Part shown: piece by piece, positions 8,975 to 18,813 of the stretch
Numbering within the stretch: position 1 is the first letter of the stretch
How the letters are laid out: every line of letters starts with the position of its first letter
From: Bacilli bacterium
GTDB lineage: Bacteria; Bacillota_I; Bacilli_A; RFN20; CAG-826
Direction of reading: 5' to 3'
NCBI GenBank assembly: GCA_017442875.1
Contig: JAFSPN010000030.1
Span: 1-52,049, forward strand
Length of the DNA: 52,049 nucleotides
Notes under the pieces: model-generated
Told to the model about the DNA's origin: nothing
Seen by the model: only the letters and a program-made list of their open reading frames with translations
The model's database searches: none
Translations under genes and position numbers: made by a program

Positions 8975-11701
8975 CTATTCAATGGCTGTTCTCGTATCAG
9001 TGGTATAGCTAATATTCTTGAGTAATCTCATATTATCGATATAAATATCGCTCGCAGAGTAATCATTATTAACAATACCAAATGATACGGACTCAATATT
9101 CTTCGCGTAGTTCGCACTGATGGTCTTAGAGCTACCGTTAACATCTTTGAATAGTTCAAAGCCAATCTCATAATGCGTCCATGTTGTTGGAAGATTGCTT
9201 AATGTATAGCGCATCTTGAGAAGTGAGGATCCAGTTCTCCAGTTGAGGTTGAGGTAAACAGTAGCCTTACCATCACCTTTAATATCAATTGAGAAACCTT
9301 TAGCGGTAATAGTATTAGCAAACTGCGTTGCTCTACTATAAGAAACTGACTCATAACCCTTATAGTGCATTCTGAGTGATTTAGCACCACCGATACTTGA
9401 GACATCAGTGGCTAAAGCCATTTCGTTATAATCACGCTCTGTCACATAAGACCAGTAATCAAAGATTTGGTTATTGTTAGCGTAATCTTCCATCGTTTCA
9501 ACGGTAATTCTATTTGGATTATCTTCGTCTTCTTTAATTGTCCCGCTGATTTCAGTTATTGTTGTTTCACTAGCGGTCTTAAAGTAGATTTCATCGATAT
9601 AAACAGGATTAGCGATCGCGTATGTTGGATGATGATTACCTTGTTGGTCGTAATATAAATATTTGAAACCAAAAGCCATATGAACAATGTGCTCAGAGCT
9701 TAATGGATTTGGATCGTTATATAAAGCATCACCGTTATTTAAAACGAAGTCATTGAATGAAATTGTGTAGTTATGCCATTCTTTTTCCACTTTATCAATG
9801 ACATAGCGGTACCATTCGCCACTATCCATCGTTAATTGAATAGTCATTTCTGCAGCGACATCTTTTTCATCGAGATAAGCAACCGCTGGATCATCGAATT
9901 TAACAGATGCATCCTTTAACCAAATTGAGAAGGCGTTCTTACCCACCACGGCTTTGGTATCCATATATAGCTGATAAGTGGCCATTTCCATATCGGCTTT
10001 ATAGTCAAATTCTGCGCAGTAGCTATTGGAACTACCACCAGCTTTATGAATGGTATCGAGTTTCATCGCTTCGTCTTTGTTAACGACGCTTTGTTCCCAG
10101 TAGTAATACATTTCGGTGTAGATGTTGTAGTTATTGAAGTTATCAATACAGCCATCTTCACCAATTGTGCGTCTTACTAAACCGACATTATCAACGATAA
10201 TTGGATCTTCACCTTCCGCTGGTTCTGGGAATAAATCTTTAATGCTAATGACTTCTAAATCTTTAATAGAGAGAGTGCCAGTAGCGTAGTTATCCGCTAA
10301 ACCGATATTAAACTTTTGAATGAAGTAGAACTGTTTCGTACCATCACCTGTCATATAGTCCGTTCTTTGGAACGCCTTTAAAGGAATGATGAGTTCTTTA
10401 TAATCGTCTTTTGTAAAGTATGTAAACGGTGTCTTAAACTGCCACCTATCGTTATCTTCTTCAAGAATTCTGAAGTAGAACATCGCATTAGTGGATGAGC
10501 CAGTATATTTGACTTTCATCTTAAGAGCGTCACCCTTTACAAAATACTTATAAATATTGATGTTTTGGAAACCATAACCATTGAAACCATTAGGATTTGT
10601 TTCCGCGTTACGAGCGTTATAAACCAAAGTGATTTCACTACCATCTTCAGAAATAATCATGTCTTTTCTAAAGTCATAATTTTCAAATGTCCAATCTTTT
10701 GGATCGCTCATTCTAAAGTCCATCTTATCGACAAACATATCTTTGTAGTCGTCGTATTTGACCGCTTTAATGTTGGAAAAAAGACACACGCCATCGCCAA
10801 ACGTTCTTTCAAAGACGATTTCAAAGTATCTAATATGTTCCCAGTCAAACTTGCGGTTAAAAATATTAGTGCCTGCTGTTCTTAATTCAAATTCGTCATA
10901 GCGCATCAAAATAGTTTGTTTTGAGTTATTAGCGATTTGTACTTGCTTATGCCAGTATTCACCATCATAGTCAAGAACACGGACTAAAACGGTCGCGTCA
11001 TGACCAGAATAGTAGAAATTAAAGAAGAATGCGTCTGTACCATATAGTTCGCGATCTTCTGCTTTAGTGACAACAATCCAACCATTACTACTAGCGTGTT
11101 GTTCGGCTGGTTCTTGCATCGTATGCTCTTTATCAAAGACGATAGCTAATGAGTTTTCTCCATTACCAAAGAAGTTACTTCTATCAATTGATATATCAGC
11201 GTAGCTACCTTCTTTATGAAGGACCCAGTCTTGCGCGTCTTCAATCTTAATTGGAATTTCGTCAACCTTCACCGATTCATAAAAGAAGTTACCGACTTCA
11301 TTACACTTTTTAGTGTGGTCCTTATTAATCGCGGTCACTCGCCAGTAATAAAGGATACCTTTTTTATCTAAAGAATAAGATAAGGAGAATTTCGTATCGG
11401 TAATATTACTTTCTCTAACATAGACATCTTCTGTTTCGTCTTCGTTAACAAAGTTAATGTTATTAGCGATTTCTAGTTGATAATAATCACAGTTGGAGGC
11501 TTCTTCCCATGTGAATACAAAGTCAGAAGAGCCGCTATAGCCATTTTCAGGCGTTAGGAGCGAGAAACTGCCGATCTCCCCAATATGTCTTGGTTCGACA
11601 ATAGAACGTTCGTTAAAACTGCCGCTATCATCTTCAACATTTTGTCCACATCCAATAAGTAAGAATGGGACGAATAATAAAGTAAGGAATCTTTTTTTCA
11701 T
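8975..11701 (-). CDS. Large lipoprotein with an FnIII-like domain and several CBM-like modules
   Basis: A 908-residue predicted surface lipoprotein. The signal peptide ends in a lipobox LIGC with Cys18. After an Asp/Ser-rich linker comes a fibronectin III-like segment (about 40-140), recognised from LLTPENGYSGSSDFVFTW and YWRVTAINKD. The rest is made of beta-sandwich modules of about 150-200 residues resembling carbohydrate-binding modules: DAFFFNFYYSG, NAFSIWLKDAS, KGFSIDIKGDG, and repeated IDEIYFKT/IDNMRLL-type ends. No catalytic motif is evident. It lies between the clan GH-A lipoprotein and a GH130, four bases after the former. I infer that it holds polysaccharide at the cell surface for the enzymes around it. 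Confidence 0.8.
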   Translation of the reverse strand: MKKRFLTLLFVPFLLIGCGQNVEDDSGSFNERSIVEPRHIGEIGSFSLLTPENGYSGSSDFVFTWEEASNCDYYQLEIANNINFVNEDETEDVYVRESNITDTKFSLSYSLDKKGILYYWRVTAINKDHTKKCNEVGNFFYESVKVDEIPIKIEDAQDWVLHKEGSYADISIDRSNFFGNGENSLAIVFDKEHTMQEPAEQHASSNGWIVVTKAEDRELYGTDAFFFNFYYSGHDATVLVRVLDYDGEYWHKQVQIANNSKQTILMRYDEFELRTAGTNIFNRKFDWEHIRYFEIVFERTFGDGVCLFSNIKAVKYDDYKDMFVDKMDFRMSDPKDWTFENYDFRKDMIISEDGSEITLVYNARNAETNPNGFNGYGFQNINIYKYFVKGDALKMKVKYTGSSTNAMFYFRILEEDNDRWQFKTPFTYFTKDDYKELIIPLKAFQRTDYMTGDGTKQFYFIQKFNIGLADNYATGTLSIKDLEVISIKDLFPEPAEGEDPIIVDNVGLVRRTIGEDGCIDNFNNYNIYTEMYYYWEQSVVNKDEAMKLDTIHKAGGSSNSYCAEFDYKADMEMATYQLYMDTKAVVGKNAFSIWLKDASVKFDDPAVAYLDEKDVAAEMTIQLTMDSGEWYRYVIDKVEKEWHNYTISFNDFVLNNGDALYNDPNPLSSEHIVHMAFGFKYLYYDQQGNHHPTYAIANPVYIDEIYFKTASETTITEISGTIKEDEDNPNRITVETMEDYANNNQIFDYWSYVTERDYNEMALATDVSSIGGAKSLRMHYKGYESVSYSRATQFANTITAKGFSIDIKGDGKATVYLNLNWRTGSSLLKMRYTLSNLPTTWTHYEIGFELFKDVNGSSKTISANYAKNIESVSFGIVNNDYSASDIYIDNMRLLKNISYTTDTRTAIE

Positions 11702-11704
11702 AAC

Positions 11705-13240
11705 TTATAACTCCTTACTAGAAAGAATAACCATTGAGTTCGCTGGTACTTCGAATTCAATTTGATCTTTTAAGCTTAATTCTAAAACATCGTTTTCTTT
11801 AACAAAGCCATCTTCACCAATTTTTAATTGGGCTTCGTTATAGATATAGATATAAACCTTGCCAGAATCATTAAATTCATTAGCCATTCTAAATGTTTTA
11901 GTAACTGGTAAAATGCCTCTATTGATAGCGACCACGCCAGCGTATTCTTGTTCAGGTCCCACAATACCCATGCTTCTAAAGCTATTATCAATTTCTGGAT
12001 CATTAACACCAGAATCGATAACTTGGCTACCCTTACGCATGAGGTTTGTTAATAAGACAGAAGAATGGTACCAAGGTCTTAATCTTTGCTTATAAGCAGT
12101 ATCAGTACCTAAAGACGAGAACATACCCCAACCTTTGGAGTTGGTGGAACCATCAGCGTGGTACATAAAGTGCATGCCATCATCAAAGTCCCAATAAACA
12201 ATGGAACTTACACCCGCGATTGCGCATTGTAAGGTGTAATCCGCCATTCTAAGACCATATGAGAAGTTAGCGATATAAGCATTGGAGTCTGTTTCGGCGT
12301 TTTTGCCATCGTATAAACCAGCTTCCCAAACGTGTGGCATTCTGGTGACGCCTAATTGTTTATCGTTTTTCTTAGTTTTATCATACATCTCTTTGATACG
12401 GACCGCTAAATCGCCAGTATCGATAATCATATTTGGACAATAGACATGGAAACCATAGTCACCAACTTGTTCTCTTAATGTTTTATCGGTAGAAATACCA
12501 GTGAAATATTCATCTGTGCCTTCAAAACCAGTAGTATCACCGCCAACGATTTTGATATCGTTATAACCGCGTTCATCGAGGGCTTTTCTAACGTTTTTAA
12601 CGCCTTGTGCCCATTTTGAGAAGTTGTTTTTCGCGTTTTTGCTCTTGCCTTCAATACCTGTATAGTTTGGTTCATTAGAATTAACGAAATATTTGATGCA
12701 TTTGATACCTTGTTTTTTAATGAGATATTCAATAATATCAACGGTCATCGTGGCCCATCTTGGATCGCTTGTGACATCATCAAACATCTGATATTGGTCA
12801 GCTCCTAAATTACCAGGGACGTTCCAACAACCAAAGGCGACATCAATATTATGATCATCGCAGTAACGGAGAACATCGACGGTATTATCCATTAATTTGT
12901 TTGAGAAATTGTATTCCCAAGTATCATCGCTTTTATCATCGTTGTTTTGATCTTTGAAATTGGTAATAAACCAGTCATAGTTGAGCATGCATCTAGTGAC
13001 CGAAGGATTTAAACGATCCATAATTTTCAAAGATCTTTCCCACGCACCAGAAGATAGTTTATCAGGGTCTTCATAAGTACCCCACTCAACGCCTAAGCCT
13101 TCAAAGTTGTTTAAAACGACATTCTTGTTTCTGAAAACGAGGTTCGTTTTATCGACTGGCTTGTTATTATTACAGCCCATAACAATGGCAAGGCAACAAG
13201 ATAATAGCGACAAAGAAATAATTTTATTTGTCTTGCTCAT
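11705..13240 (-). CDS. Clan GH-A glycoside hydrolase lipoprotein
   Basis: A 511-residue lipoprotein: signal peptide with lipobox IVMGC (Cys23), then an (alpha/beta)8-barrel glycosidase. The acid/base block is VNSNEPN with Glu190, the Asn-Glu-Pro hallmark of clan GH-A. The probable nucleophile is Glu306 in HVWEAGLYDG. A beta-rich C-terminal segment (GVVAINRG, ANSMVILSS) resembles the small beta domain of GH30- and GH39-like enzymes. I cannot assign the family number by eye. From the neighbours, beta-mannosidase or endo-mannanase-like activity at the cell surface is likely. The gene is three bases after the solute-binding protein and four bases before the CBM lipoprotein. Confidence 0.82.
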   Translation of the reverse strand: MSKTNKIISLSLLSCCLAIVMGCNNNKPVDKTNLVFRNKNVVLNNFEGLGVEWGTYEDPDKLSSGAWERSLKIMDRLNPSVTRCMLNYDWFITNFKDQNNDDKSDDTWEYNFSNKLMDNTVDVLRYCDDHNIDVAFGCWNVPGNLGADQYQMFDDVTSDPRWATMTVDIIEYLIKKQGIKCIKYFVNSNEPNYTGIEGKSKNAKNNFSKWAQGVKNVRKALDERGYNDIKIVGGDTTGFEGTDEYFTGISTDKTLREQVGDYGFHVYCPNMIIDTGDLAVRIKEMYDKTKKNDKQLGVTRMPHVWEAGLYDGKNAETDSNAYIANFSYGLRMADYTLQCAIAGVSSIVYWDFDDGMHFMYHADGSTNSKGWGMFSSLGTDTAYKQRLRPWYHSSVLLTNLMRKGSQVIDSGVNDPEIDNSFRSMGIVGPEQEYAGVVAINRGILPVTKTFRMANEFNDSGKVYIYIYNEAQLKIGEDGFVKENDVLELSLKDQIEFEVPANSMVILSSKEL

Positions 13241-13243
13241 AGT

Positions 13244-14902
13244 TTATTTTCCTAACTTTTTATTGATTTCGTTTAGTGAATTCTTCCAGCCACCATCTTT
13301 ATCAAATTCACTCTTATAAGCATCTATGGTTTTAATTGTGTCAAAGCAATATTTTGAAGCATATGAATTAGCGAGTTGTAACAAGCCCTGTGTTTGTTCG
13401 TTTTTTGTTGGTGTAGACATCCAAGCGATATCATCTGGTTCTTGAACAACACGGATTTGGCCATTTGCTCTAGCAACTTTCATTTCTTCTTGCCAGGCGT
13501 TAACAATATCAAAAGCTTCTTGATCCGCTTCGGTATATGGGTCATAAGCTTTATAGTCATTGCCTAATGTGACCATATATCTTAGTGACTTAGCACCGTT
13601 AATCTTTTGGATATAGTTTCCTTTTTGGTCTTTTTCCCAACCAGTTTCAGAAAGGACGACTTGACCATCAACAATTGTGTAGTCATAGCCTTCTTGGCCA
13701 TACACCGCTAACATGGTGCCTTCTTCTGATAATAAATAATCAAGGATATCTAAAATCTTATTCATTTTCTTATCAGAGATATCATAATTAAACATCGTCA
13801 TCGCGAACCAGTTTTCAATACCTTCAATCGCGTATTTACCATCTGGTCCCTTAATTTTTAAGAAAGCAACACCATCATCGACATTGACATCTTTGTTGTT
13901 TGTTTTGAATGATTTTCTGAGTTTAGCGTAGTTAGTGAAACCAAGGTTATCATAAAAGACACCCGCCAAACCGGCTTTATATTTGTCATAAGCACGACCA
14001 TTTTCTTCTGTAAAGAGGTATTGGTCTGGTGAATAGTAGCCCTTTTCTTTAACGAAATCTTTAGCCACTTCTAAACCTTGGATATATTCATCACTTGTGA
14101 AATTATTAATGGCTTTCCCAGTAGAATCTTTAGCAAAACAGTGAGGTGCTGTTTTGTAGAAATTAGTAACTGATGGGAAACCCCAAGGTTGGTCAACCAA
14201 AACGACATCGCTATTGATTTGGCTATCATCGACGTATTTTTTGAAAGCCTTTAATAGGTTATTAAATTCATCCCATGTATAAACATCACCTTCTCTATAG
14301 ATAGGTTGATATCCGCTTAAGTTTTTATTAGCCTCATCAATAGCCTTTGCCCAGTCTCTTCTATAAACATAGGTGAAGTTTGAATAGTCTTTAGATGGAT
14401 TATTAATGTCATTAGCGATTGGAATGCCATATAATTTGCCGTTTATTTTTAAAGAATCAAGATTTGTGGTGTTATCAAGCATCTTTTTGATGTTTGGCCA
14501 TTTGGACATATCATCTGGCAAGGCCTTAACGACATATTTTTGCACCCACTTTTCGTATGATGCACCAAAGTTATACGCTTTTAAGTTATAGTGAATGACA
14601 TCAGGAAGAGTTTGGCTAGTAACTGAAATATTAACATCATCATCCCATGTGCCATATGAATAGCTTGATGGTTTAATTTTGACATCGAATTTCTTATTTA
14701 AAAATTCAGTGTATGTATCCCCTCCATCATATTCAGGTAACCCGTTATCTGGATCACCAGCGAAATAGACGTTTTTAAGATTTAAGATAAGACGTCCGTC
14801 TTTATCATACTTATCAGCGCCTGAAGTATGCCCGCATCCCGTTAGAGCACTAACGGCTAAAATGGTTGTAAATAGGCTAATAAATAATGGTTTTGCGTTC
14901 AT
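13244..14902 (-). CDS. Extracellular sugar-binding lipoprotein of an ABC importer (LplA/YtcQ type)
   Basis: About 552 residues from the chosen start, with a signal peptide and lipobox ALTGC (Cys23). The long size, the DPDNGLPEYDGGDTYTEF-type opening and the position beside LplB/YtcP-like permeases match the large family 1 solute-binding proteins of Gram-positive oligosaccharide importers. I place the start at the ATG at 14902, not at 14986. It has AAAAGGAGGT eight bases ahead and opens directly into the signal peptide, whereas the longer form would put 28 polar residues before it. It should capture the oligosaccharides released by the surface enzymes. Confidence 0.9.
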   Translation of the reverse strand: MNAKPLFISLFTTILAVSALTGCGHTSGADKYDKDGRLILNLKNVYFAGDPDNGLPEYDGGDTYTEFLNKKFDVKIKPSSYSYGTWDDDVNISVTSQTLPDVIHYNLKAYNFGASYEKWVQKYVVKALPDDMSKWPNIKKMLDNTTNLDSLKINGKLYGIPIANDINNPSKDYSNFTYVYRRDWAKAIDEANKNLSGYQPIYREGDVYTWDEFNNLLKAFKKYVDDSQINSDVVLVDQPWGFPSVTNFYKTAPHCFAKDSTGKAINNFTSDEYIQGLEVAKDFVKEKGYYSPDQYLFTEENGRAYDKYKAGLAGVFYDNLGFTNYAKLRKSFKTNNKDVNVDDGVAFLKIKGPDGKYAIEGIENWFAMTMFNYDISDKKMNKILDILDYLLSEEGTMLAVYGQEGYDYTIVDGQVVLSETGWEKDQKGNYIQKINGAKSLRYMVTLGNDYKAYDPYTEADQEAFDIVNAWQEEMKVARANGQIRVVQEPDDIAWMSTPTKNEQTQGLLQLANSYASKYCFDTIKTIDAYKSEFDKDGGWKNSLNEINKKLGK

Positions 14903-14919
14903 AGATAAATACCTCCTTT

Positions 14920-15828
14920 TTATCCTTTGATAGCGCCGACTACAATACCTTTCACAAAGAATCTTTGTAAGAAAGGATAGAAGCACATCATTGGCACAAT
15001 AGTGAAGAAAATAGACGCCATTGTTAAACCTTCTGAGAAGTCTTCGGTAACCGTACCTGTCTCAATGGTTGATGATACTTTTGTAATCATTGTTTTTAAG
15101 ACCATTTGTAATGGCCAAATTTTCTTATTATCTGGAATAAAGAGCATCGCGTTATACCAAGAGTTCCAGTTACCAACAGCAAAGAATAAACCAACTGTCG
15201 CTAACATTGGTAAGGAAAGTGGTAAGAACACTTTAACGAAGATAATGATATCGTTTGCCCCATCAATTTTCGCGCTTTCTTCCATTTCCGCTGGTAAGGA
15301 AGCGAAATAGTTACGCATCAATAACATATTAAATGTATCAATCGCACCTGGGATAATCATGACCCAGATGGTGTTCATCATGCCTAAATCTCTAATTAAG
15401 CAGTAATATGGCACCATACCACCGCCGAAGAACATGGTGACTAAAATCATATTCATGACTAAGTTTTTACCAGTCCAATTCTTTCTAGATAAGGCATAGC
15501 CTGTAATAACAGTAAAGAATAATTGATAAATCGTACCACCGATTAAAAGAATCATGGTGATACCAAAGCCTGACCAAAGTTGATTGTTGTTAAACACTCT
15601 TTGATAAGCGGAGAAATCAATTTCAGTTGGCCATAATAATAAATTGGAATGCAAATAAGCATGTTCTGTAGAAATCGAAATCACAAATGCATTCCAGAAC
15701 GGGAAGATGATTAAGAAAGCATAGACAATTAAAATTGCGACAATAATAATATCTAAGCTTTGAATTCTTGTGTCCCTATTTGAGCGTCTCGCACGAAGTG
15801 GGAGTCTCTCTAATTGTTGTTTTTTCAT
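14920..15828 (-). CDS. Sugar ABC transporter permease (LplC/YtcP type)
   Basis: About 302 residues with six membrane segments and the EAA-type loop for ATPase contact (EESAKIDGANDIIIFVKVFLPLS, centred near residue 200). The hydrophilic N-terminus and the closing FVKGIVVGAIKG motif are typical of the LplC/YtcP permeases of oligosaccharide importers. The start at 15828 is preferred over 15876. It lies just after the stop of the partner permease at 15830, with AGAGG upstream, while the longer start would overlap that gene by 47 bases. It works with the permease at 15830-16774 and the binding protein downstream. Confidence 0.9.
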   Translation of the reverse strand: MKKQQLERLPLRARRSNRDTRIQSLDIIIVAILIVYAFLIIFPFWNAFVISISTEHAYLHSNLLLWPTEIDFSAYQRVFNNNQLWSGFGITMILLIGGTIYQLFFTVITGYALSRKNWTGKNLVMNMILVTMFFGGGMVPYYCLIRDLGMMNTIWVMIIPGAIDTFNMLLMRNYFASLPAEMEESAKIDGANDIIIFVKVFLPLSLPMLATVGLFFAVGNWNSWYNAMLFIPDNKKIWPLQMVLKTMITKVSSTIETGTVTEDFSEGLTMASIFFTIVPMMCFYPFLQRFFVKGIVVGAIKG

Positions 15829-15829
15829 A

Positions 15830-16774
15830 TTAGATAATGCCTCTTTCACCACATGCTTTCGCGATCCTATCGACAATAATGACTAAAGTAAAGCTAATGA
15901 CTGATTTAAATAAACCAATCGCTGTACCGATACCTTCATTACCGGATTTAGTGATTGCGTGATAGTAAATATACGTATCAATAATATTGACGTCCTCACG
16001 AATGAGGTCGTTATTGCCTAAGTTAAGAACTTGGTCAAAGCCCGCGGATAAAACACCACCAACGGACATGATTAAGAGTAAGATGGCAACTGGCTTAATA
16101 CCAGGTAAGGTAATATGCCATATTTTTTGTAAACGCGTTGCCCCATCAATATCCGCAGCTTCATATTGATCTTGGGGGATGCCCGCCATTGTGGCAAGGT
16201 AGATAATGCTACCCCATCCTGCTTCTTTCCATATATCAGAAGCAAAAATCATGCCAAAGAAGAAATACTTATCGCCTAAGAAATTAGAACGGCTCCCACC
16301 CATGATTTCGGCTAAAGAGTTAATTGCGCCATTATAGGAGAACAATGAGAAGACAAAGCCAGAAACAACGACCCATGATAAGAAGTGTGGGAAGGTCACG
16401 ATTGTTTGGATTGTTTTCTTTGCTCTTCTCATTCTTAATTCATTGAGTAACAAAGCAATTGTCACCGCTCCTAAGAAGGAAATCACAATTTTGATAGAAC
16501 TAATAAAGATAGTGTTTCTAAACGCCAACCAGAATCTTGGTTCTTTAAAGACGGTGGCAAAGTTATCAAAGCCAATCCATGGTGAACCAAAAACACCAAA
16601 TCTAGGAATGTAATCCTGGAAGGCCATCAATATGCCATACATTGGCACGTAACAGAAAAGAGCATAGAAAATGACTGCCGGAACAATCATCATAATCAGA
16701 TATTTACTTCTGAAAATCTTTCCGCCTAATTTCCTAAATGGATTGTTACGTCTGGCAATTGTCGTTAATTCCAT
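15830..16774 (-). CDS. Sugar ABC transporter permease (LplB type)
   Basis: A 314-residue inner-membrane permease with six membrane segments and an EAA loop (YEAADIDGATRLQKIWHITLPG). The N-terminal MIVPAVIFYALFCYVPMYG block and the GFDNF segment are characteristic of LplB/YteP proteins, which import large oligosaccharides together with LplA- and LplC-type partners. The gene follows the second GH130 by five bases and is followed directly by the second permease. No ATPase is encoded beside it; the MsmK-like ATPase at 2850-4736 in the same operon is the probable energiser. Confidence 0.92.
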   Translation of the reverse strand: MELTTIARRNNPFRKLGGKIFRSKYLIMMIVPAVIFYALFCYVPMYGILMAFQDYIPRFGVFGSPWIGFDNFATVFKEPRFWLAFRNTIFISSIKIVISFLGAVTIALLLNELRMRRAKKTIQTIVTFPHFLSWVVVSGFVFSLFSYNGAINSLAEIMGGSRSNFLGDKYFFFGMIFASDIWKEAGWGSIIYLATMAGIPQDQYEAADIDGATRLQKIWHITLPGIKPVAILLLIMSVGGVLSAGFDQVLNLGNNDLIREDVNIIDTYIYYHAITKSGNEGIGTAIGLFKSVISFTLVIIVDRIAKACGERGII

Positions 16775-16779
16775 AATCT

Positions 16780-17763
16780 TTATCTTTCGTATTTAAGAAT
16801 GTAGTCAATCACTGTATCAACATCAGTGAATAATAACTCTGTGACAGTGTCCGCTCCACCAGCGTAAATCGCGATACGACCAGTTTTGCTATCTGTTAAG
16901 CATGAAACAGGGAATAAAACATTAGGCACGTACCCACTGGTTTCATAAATCTTTTCTGGCGCTAAGAGGAAGTTACCGCATCTATGTAGCACTTTACTTG
17001 GATCATCTCTATCAACAATCGCCGCACCAATTGAATAAACTAAACCAGAGCATGTTAAATTAGCGCCATGGAAGAACACTAACCAGCCTAAATCTGTTTC
17101 AATAGGGGTTGGTCCTGCACCGATTTTAGTGCCACACCACCATTCATAGCCTCTTTCCATAACGTGTCTATGCTTGCCCCAATATTCCAAATCATTTGAA
17201 TATGATAAGAAGATATCACCAAACTGCGTGTGTCCGGAATCGCTTGGGCGGGAGAACATCGCATATTGGCCGTTAATCTTTCTTGGGAATAAGACACCAT
17301 TTCTATTAAATGGGAGGAATGGGTTATCAATTAATTCAAAATCCTTGAAGTCTTTTGTTTTACCAATGCCCAATGTTGGACCATGGTTTGAGGTACAAAA
17401 GATAATGTAATAAAAACCTTCTAATTCCACGAGGCGTGGATCATATGCGTATTCCAATTTAGTTGGTTTTCCATTTTTATCGTGGAAAACAATTGGATTA
17501 TTTTCAAATTCAAAATTGATGCCGTCTTTGGAGTGACCGACAAAGAGGAATGGAATACCATTCTTTGTGTCCGCTCTAAAGACACCGATGAACGCACCTT
17601 TATAAGCCATGACTGCACTGTTGAACACTCTAGAAGCATTCGGGAATGGGTTCATTTTGATAATGGGGTTTTGTGAATATCTCCATAATGGGGAATCACA
17701 GCCTTCTGGACGTGGCTCATAAGGCATATTAGCTAATTCATTACCATAGATTTTGTGTTTCAT
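16780..17763 (-). CDS. GH130 beta-mannoside phosphorylase (second copy)
   Basis: A 327-residue cytoplasmic GH130 protein without signal peptide. Motifs are VFNSAVMAYKGAFIGVFRAD, VGHSKDGINFEF, YAYDPRLVEL (the Asp of YDPR is the expected general acid), FLSYSNDLEYWGKH and IGAGPTPIETDLGWLVFFHG. These are closest in style to the mannosylglucose and mannobiose phosphorylase branch, though the subfamily needs a proper tree. It yields alpha-mannose-1-phosphate, which the phosphohexomutase further down the operon can use. It is the first gene after lacI, nine bases away, and the closely spaced permease follows. Confidence 0.9.
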   Translation of the reverse strand: MKHKIYGNELANMPYEPRPEGCDSPLWRYSQNPIIKMNPFPNASRVFNSAVMAYKGAFIGVFRADTKNGIPFLFVGHSKDGINFEFENNPIVFHDKNGKPTKLEYAYDPRLVELEGFYYIIFCTSNHGPTLGIGKTKDFKDFELIDNPFLPFNRNGVLFPRKINGQYAMFSRPSDSGHTQFGDIFLSYSNDLEYWGKHRHVMERGYEWWCGTKIGAGPTPIETDLGWLVFFHGANLTCSGLVYSIGAAIVDRDDPSKVLHRCGNFLLAPEKIYETSGYVPNVLFPVSCLTDSKTGRIAIYAGGADTVTELLFTDVDTVIDYILKYER

Positions 17764-17772
17764 AATATCTAC

Positions 17773-18780
17773 CTACTTAGTAATTTCTTTGTTAGATTCT
17801 CTTTCGATAAAGTCGCACCTAATAACAATTTGCGAATAAGCGATTTGATGTGACTTAATCGAATTAGCGACGTATTTAGCAACTTCCTCACCAATTTCTT
17901 GACGAGGAATGTTAAATGTCGAAAGTTTAGGGGAAGTAAATTCTCCCGCACGAATATTGTCAAAGCCGATGACGGAAATATCATCAGGCACTTTTTTGTT
18001 TAATCTATTGATGACTTTAATCGCATTTAAAGCGATGATGTCGTTCGCGCAGACAATCGCGGTAATTGGATGAGTATTTAAAGCATTAGTCAGCATTTCT
18101 TCGTCTGAATAATATTTCTTATCGTTATTAAAGATGATAGAACAAGGTGTGACTTCACCTTTATGATTTTCCATACACGCCATGTATCCTTCGTGTCTTT
18201 CTCTAAATGATTGACTATGCGAATCACTACCATAGAAAGCGATGTAACGGTGCCCTTGTTCAATTAAACGACGGACCGCTAAATAGGATGAGTCGTAATT
18301 GGAAAACTTAAACTGTGTGGCTTCTGAATGGAATGTTTTAGGATCAACAATTACGATTGGTTTATTCTTACTTACTAAAGCATCAATAATTACTTGAGGC
18401 GCAACATGAATGATAATAAACGCACTACAAGATGATTCTTTGAGTTTTTTAAGCAAAACGTCATCGATCTTGTCTTCTTCAAAAGCGAAGTATTCCACGA
18501 TCAAATTACTTCTAGATAATGTTGAAGATATCGCGGTAATAATTGGTTGCCAGAAATCTTCCTTAAAAAGGATGCGGCTAGAACCAATTAAAAGAACGCG
18601 ATTAGAAGATACTTTGTGTACTTTTAATTTAGAAGTATCATAACCAAGTTCAGTGGCTTTCCTAATAATCTTTTCTCTAGTAGCATCAGAAACATTGTTC
18701 TTACCGCCTAAAGCACGAGATACTAAACCTTTAGTTACGCCACATTCTTTAGCAATTTGATCGAGTGTTGTCTTTTTCAT
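17773..18780 (-). CDS. LacI-family transcriptional regulator
   Basis: A 335-residue regulator. Residues 1-60 hold the LacI helix-turn-helix and hinge helix: TLDQIAKECGVTKGLVSRAL and NNVSDATREKIIRKATELGYD. A periplasmic-binding-protein-like effector domain follows, with VSVIGFDN-type (ISVIGFDNIRAGEF) and SPKLSTFNIPRQEIG motifs. It is the first gene of the mannan operon and probably represses it until an oligosaccharide or phosphorylated sugar binds. A perfect TATAAT at 18800-18805 overlaps a palindromic ATACGAGTAT at 18803-18812, a candidate autoregulatory operator. No strong ribosome binding site precedes the ATG. Confidence 0.93.
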   Translation of the reverse strand: MKKTTLDQIAKECGVTKGLVSRALGGKNNVSDATREKIIRKATELGYDTSKLKVHKVSSNRVLLIGSSRILFKEDFWQPIITAISSTLSRSNLIVEYFAFEEDKIDDVLLKKLKESSCSAFIIIHVAPQVIIDALVSKNKPIVIVDPKTFHSEATQFKFSNYDSSYLAVRRLIEQGHRYIAFYGSDSHSQSFRERHEGYMACMENHKGEVTPCSIIFNNDKKYYSDEEMLTNALNTHPITAIVCANDIIALNAIKVINRLNKKVPDDISVIGFDNIRAGEFTSPKLSTFNIPRQEIGEEVAKYVANSIKSHQIAYSQIVIRCDFIERESNKEITK

Positions 18781-18799
18781 AATATTCTATTTTTTAAAG

Positions 18800-18812
18800 A
18801 TTATACGAGTAT
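18800..18812 (-). promoter_or_regulatory. Candidate -10 box overlapped by a palindromic operator, upstream of lacI
   Basis: On the minus strand a perfect TATAAT (18800-18805) overlaps ATACTCGTAT (18803-18812), an inverted repeat ATAC-N2-GTAT with the same core as the site at 22433-22442. The -35 is poor. This position would let a bound repressor block RNA polymerase, consistent with LacI autoregulation, but no binding evidence exists here. Confidence 0.45.
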
Positions 18813-18813
18813 A

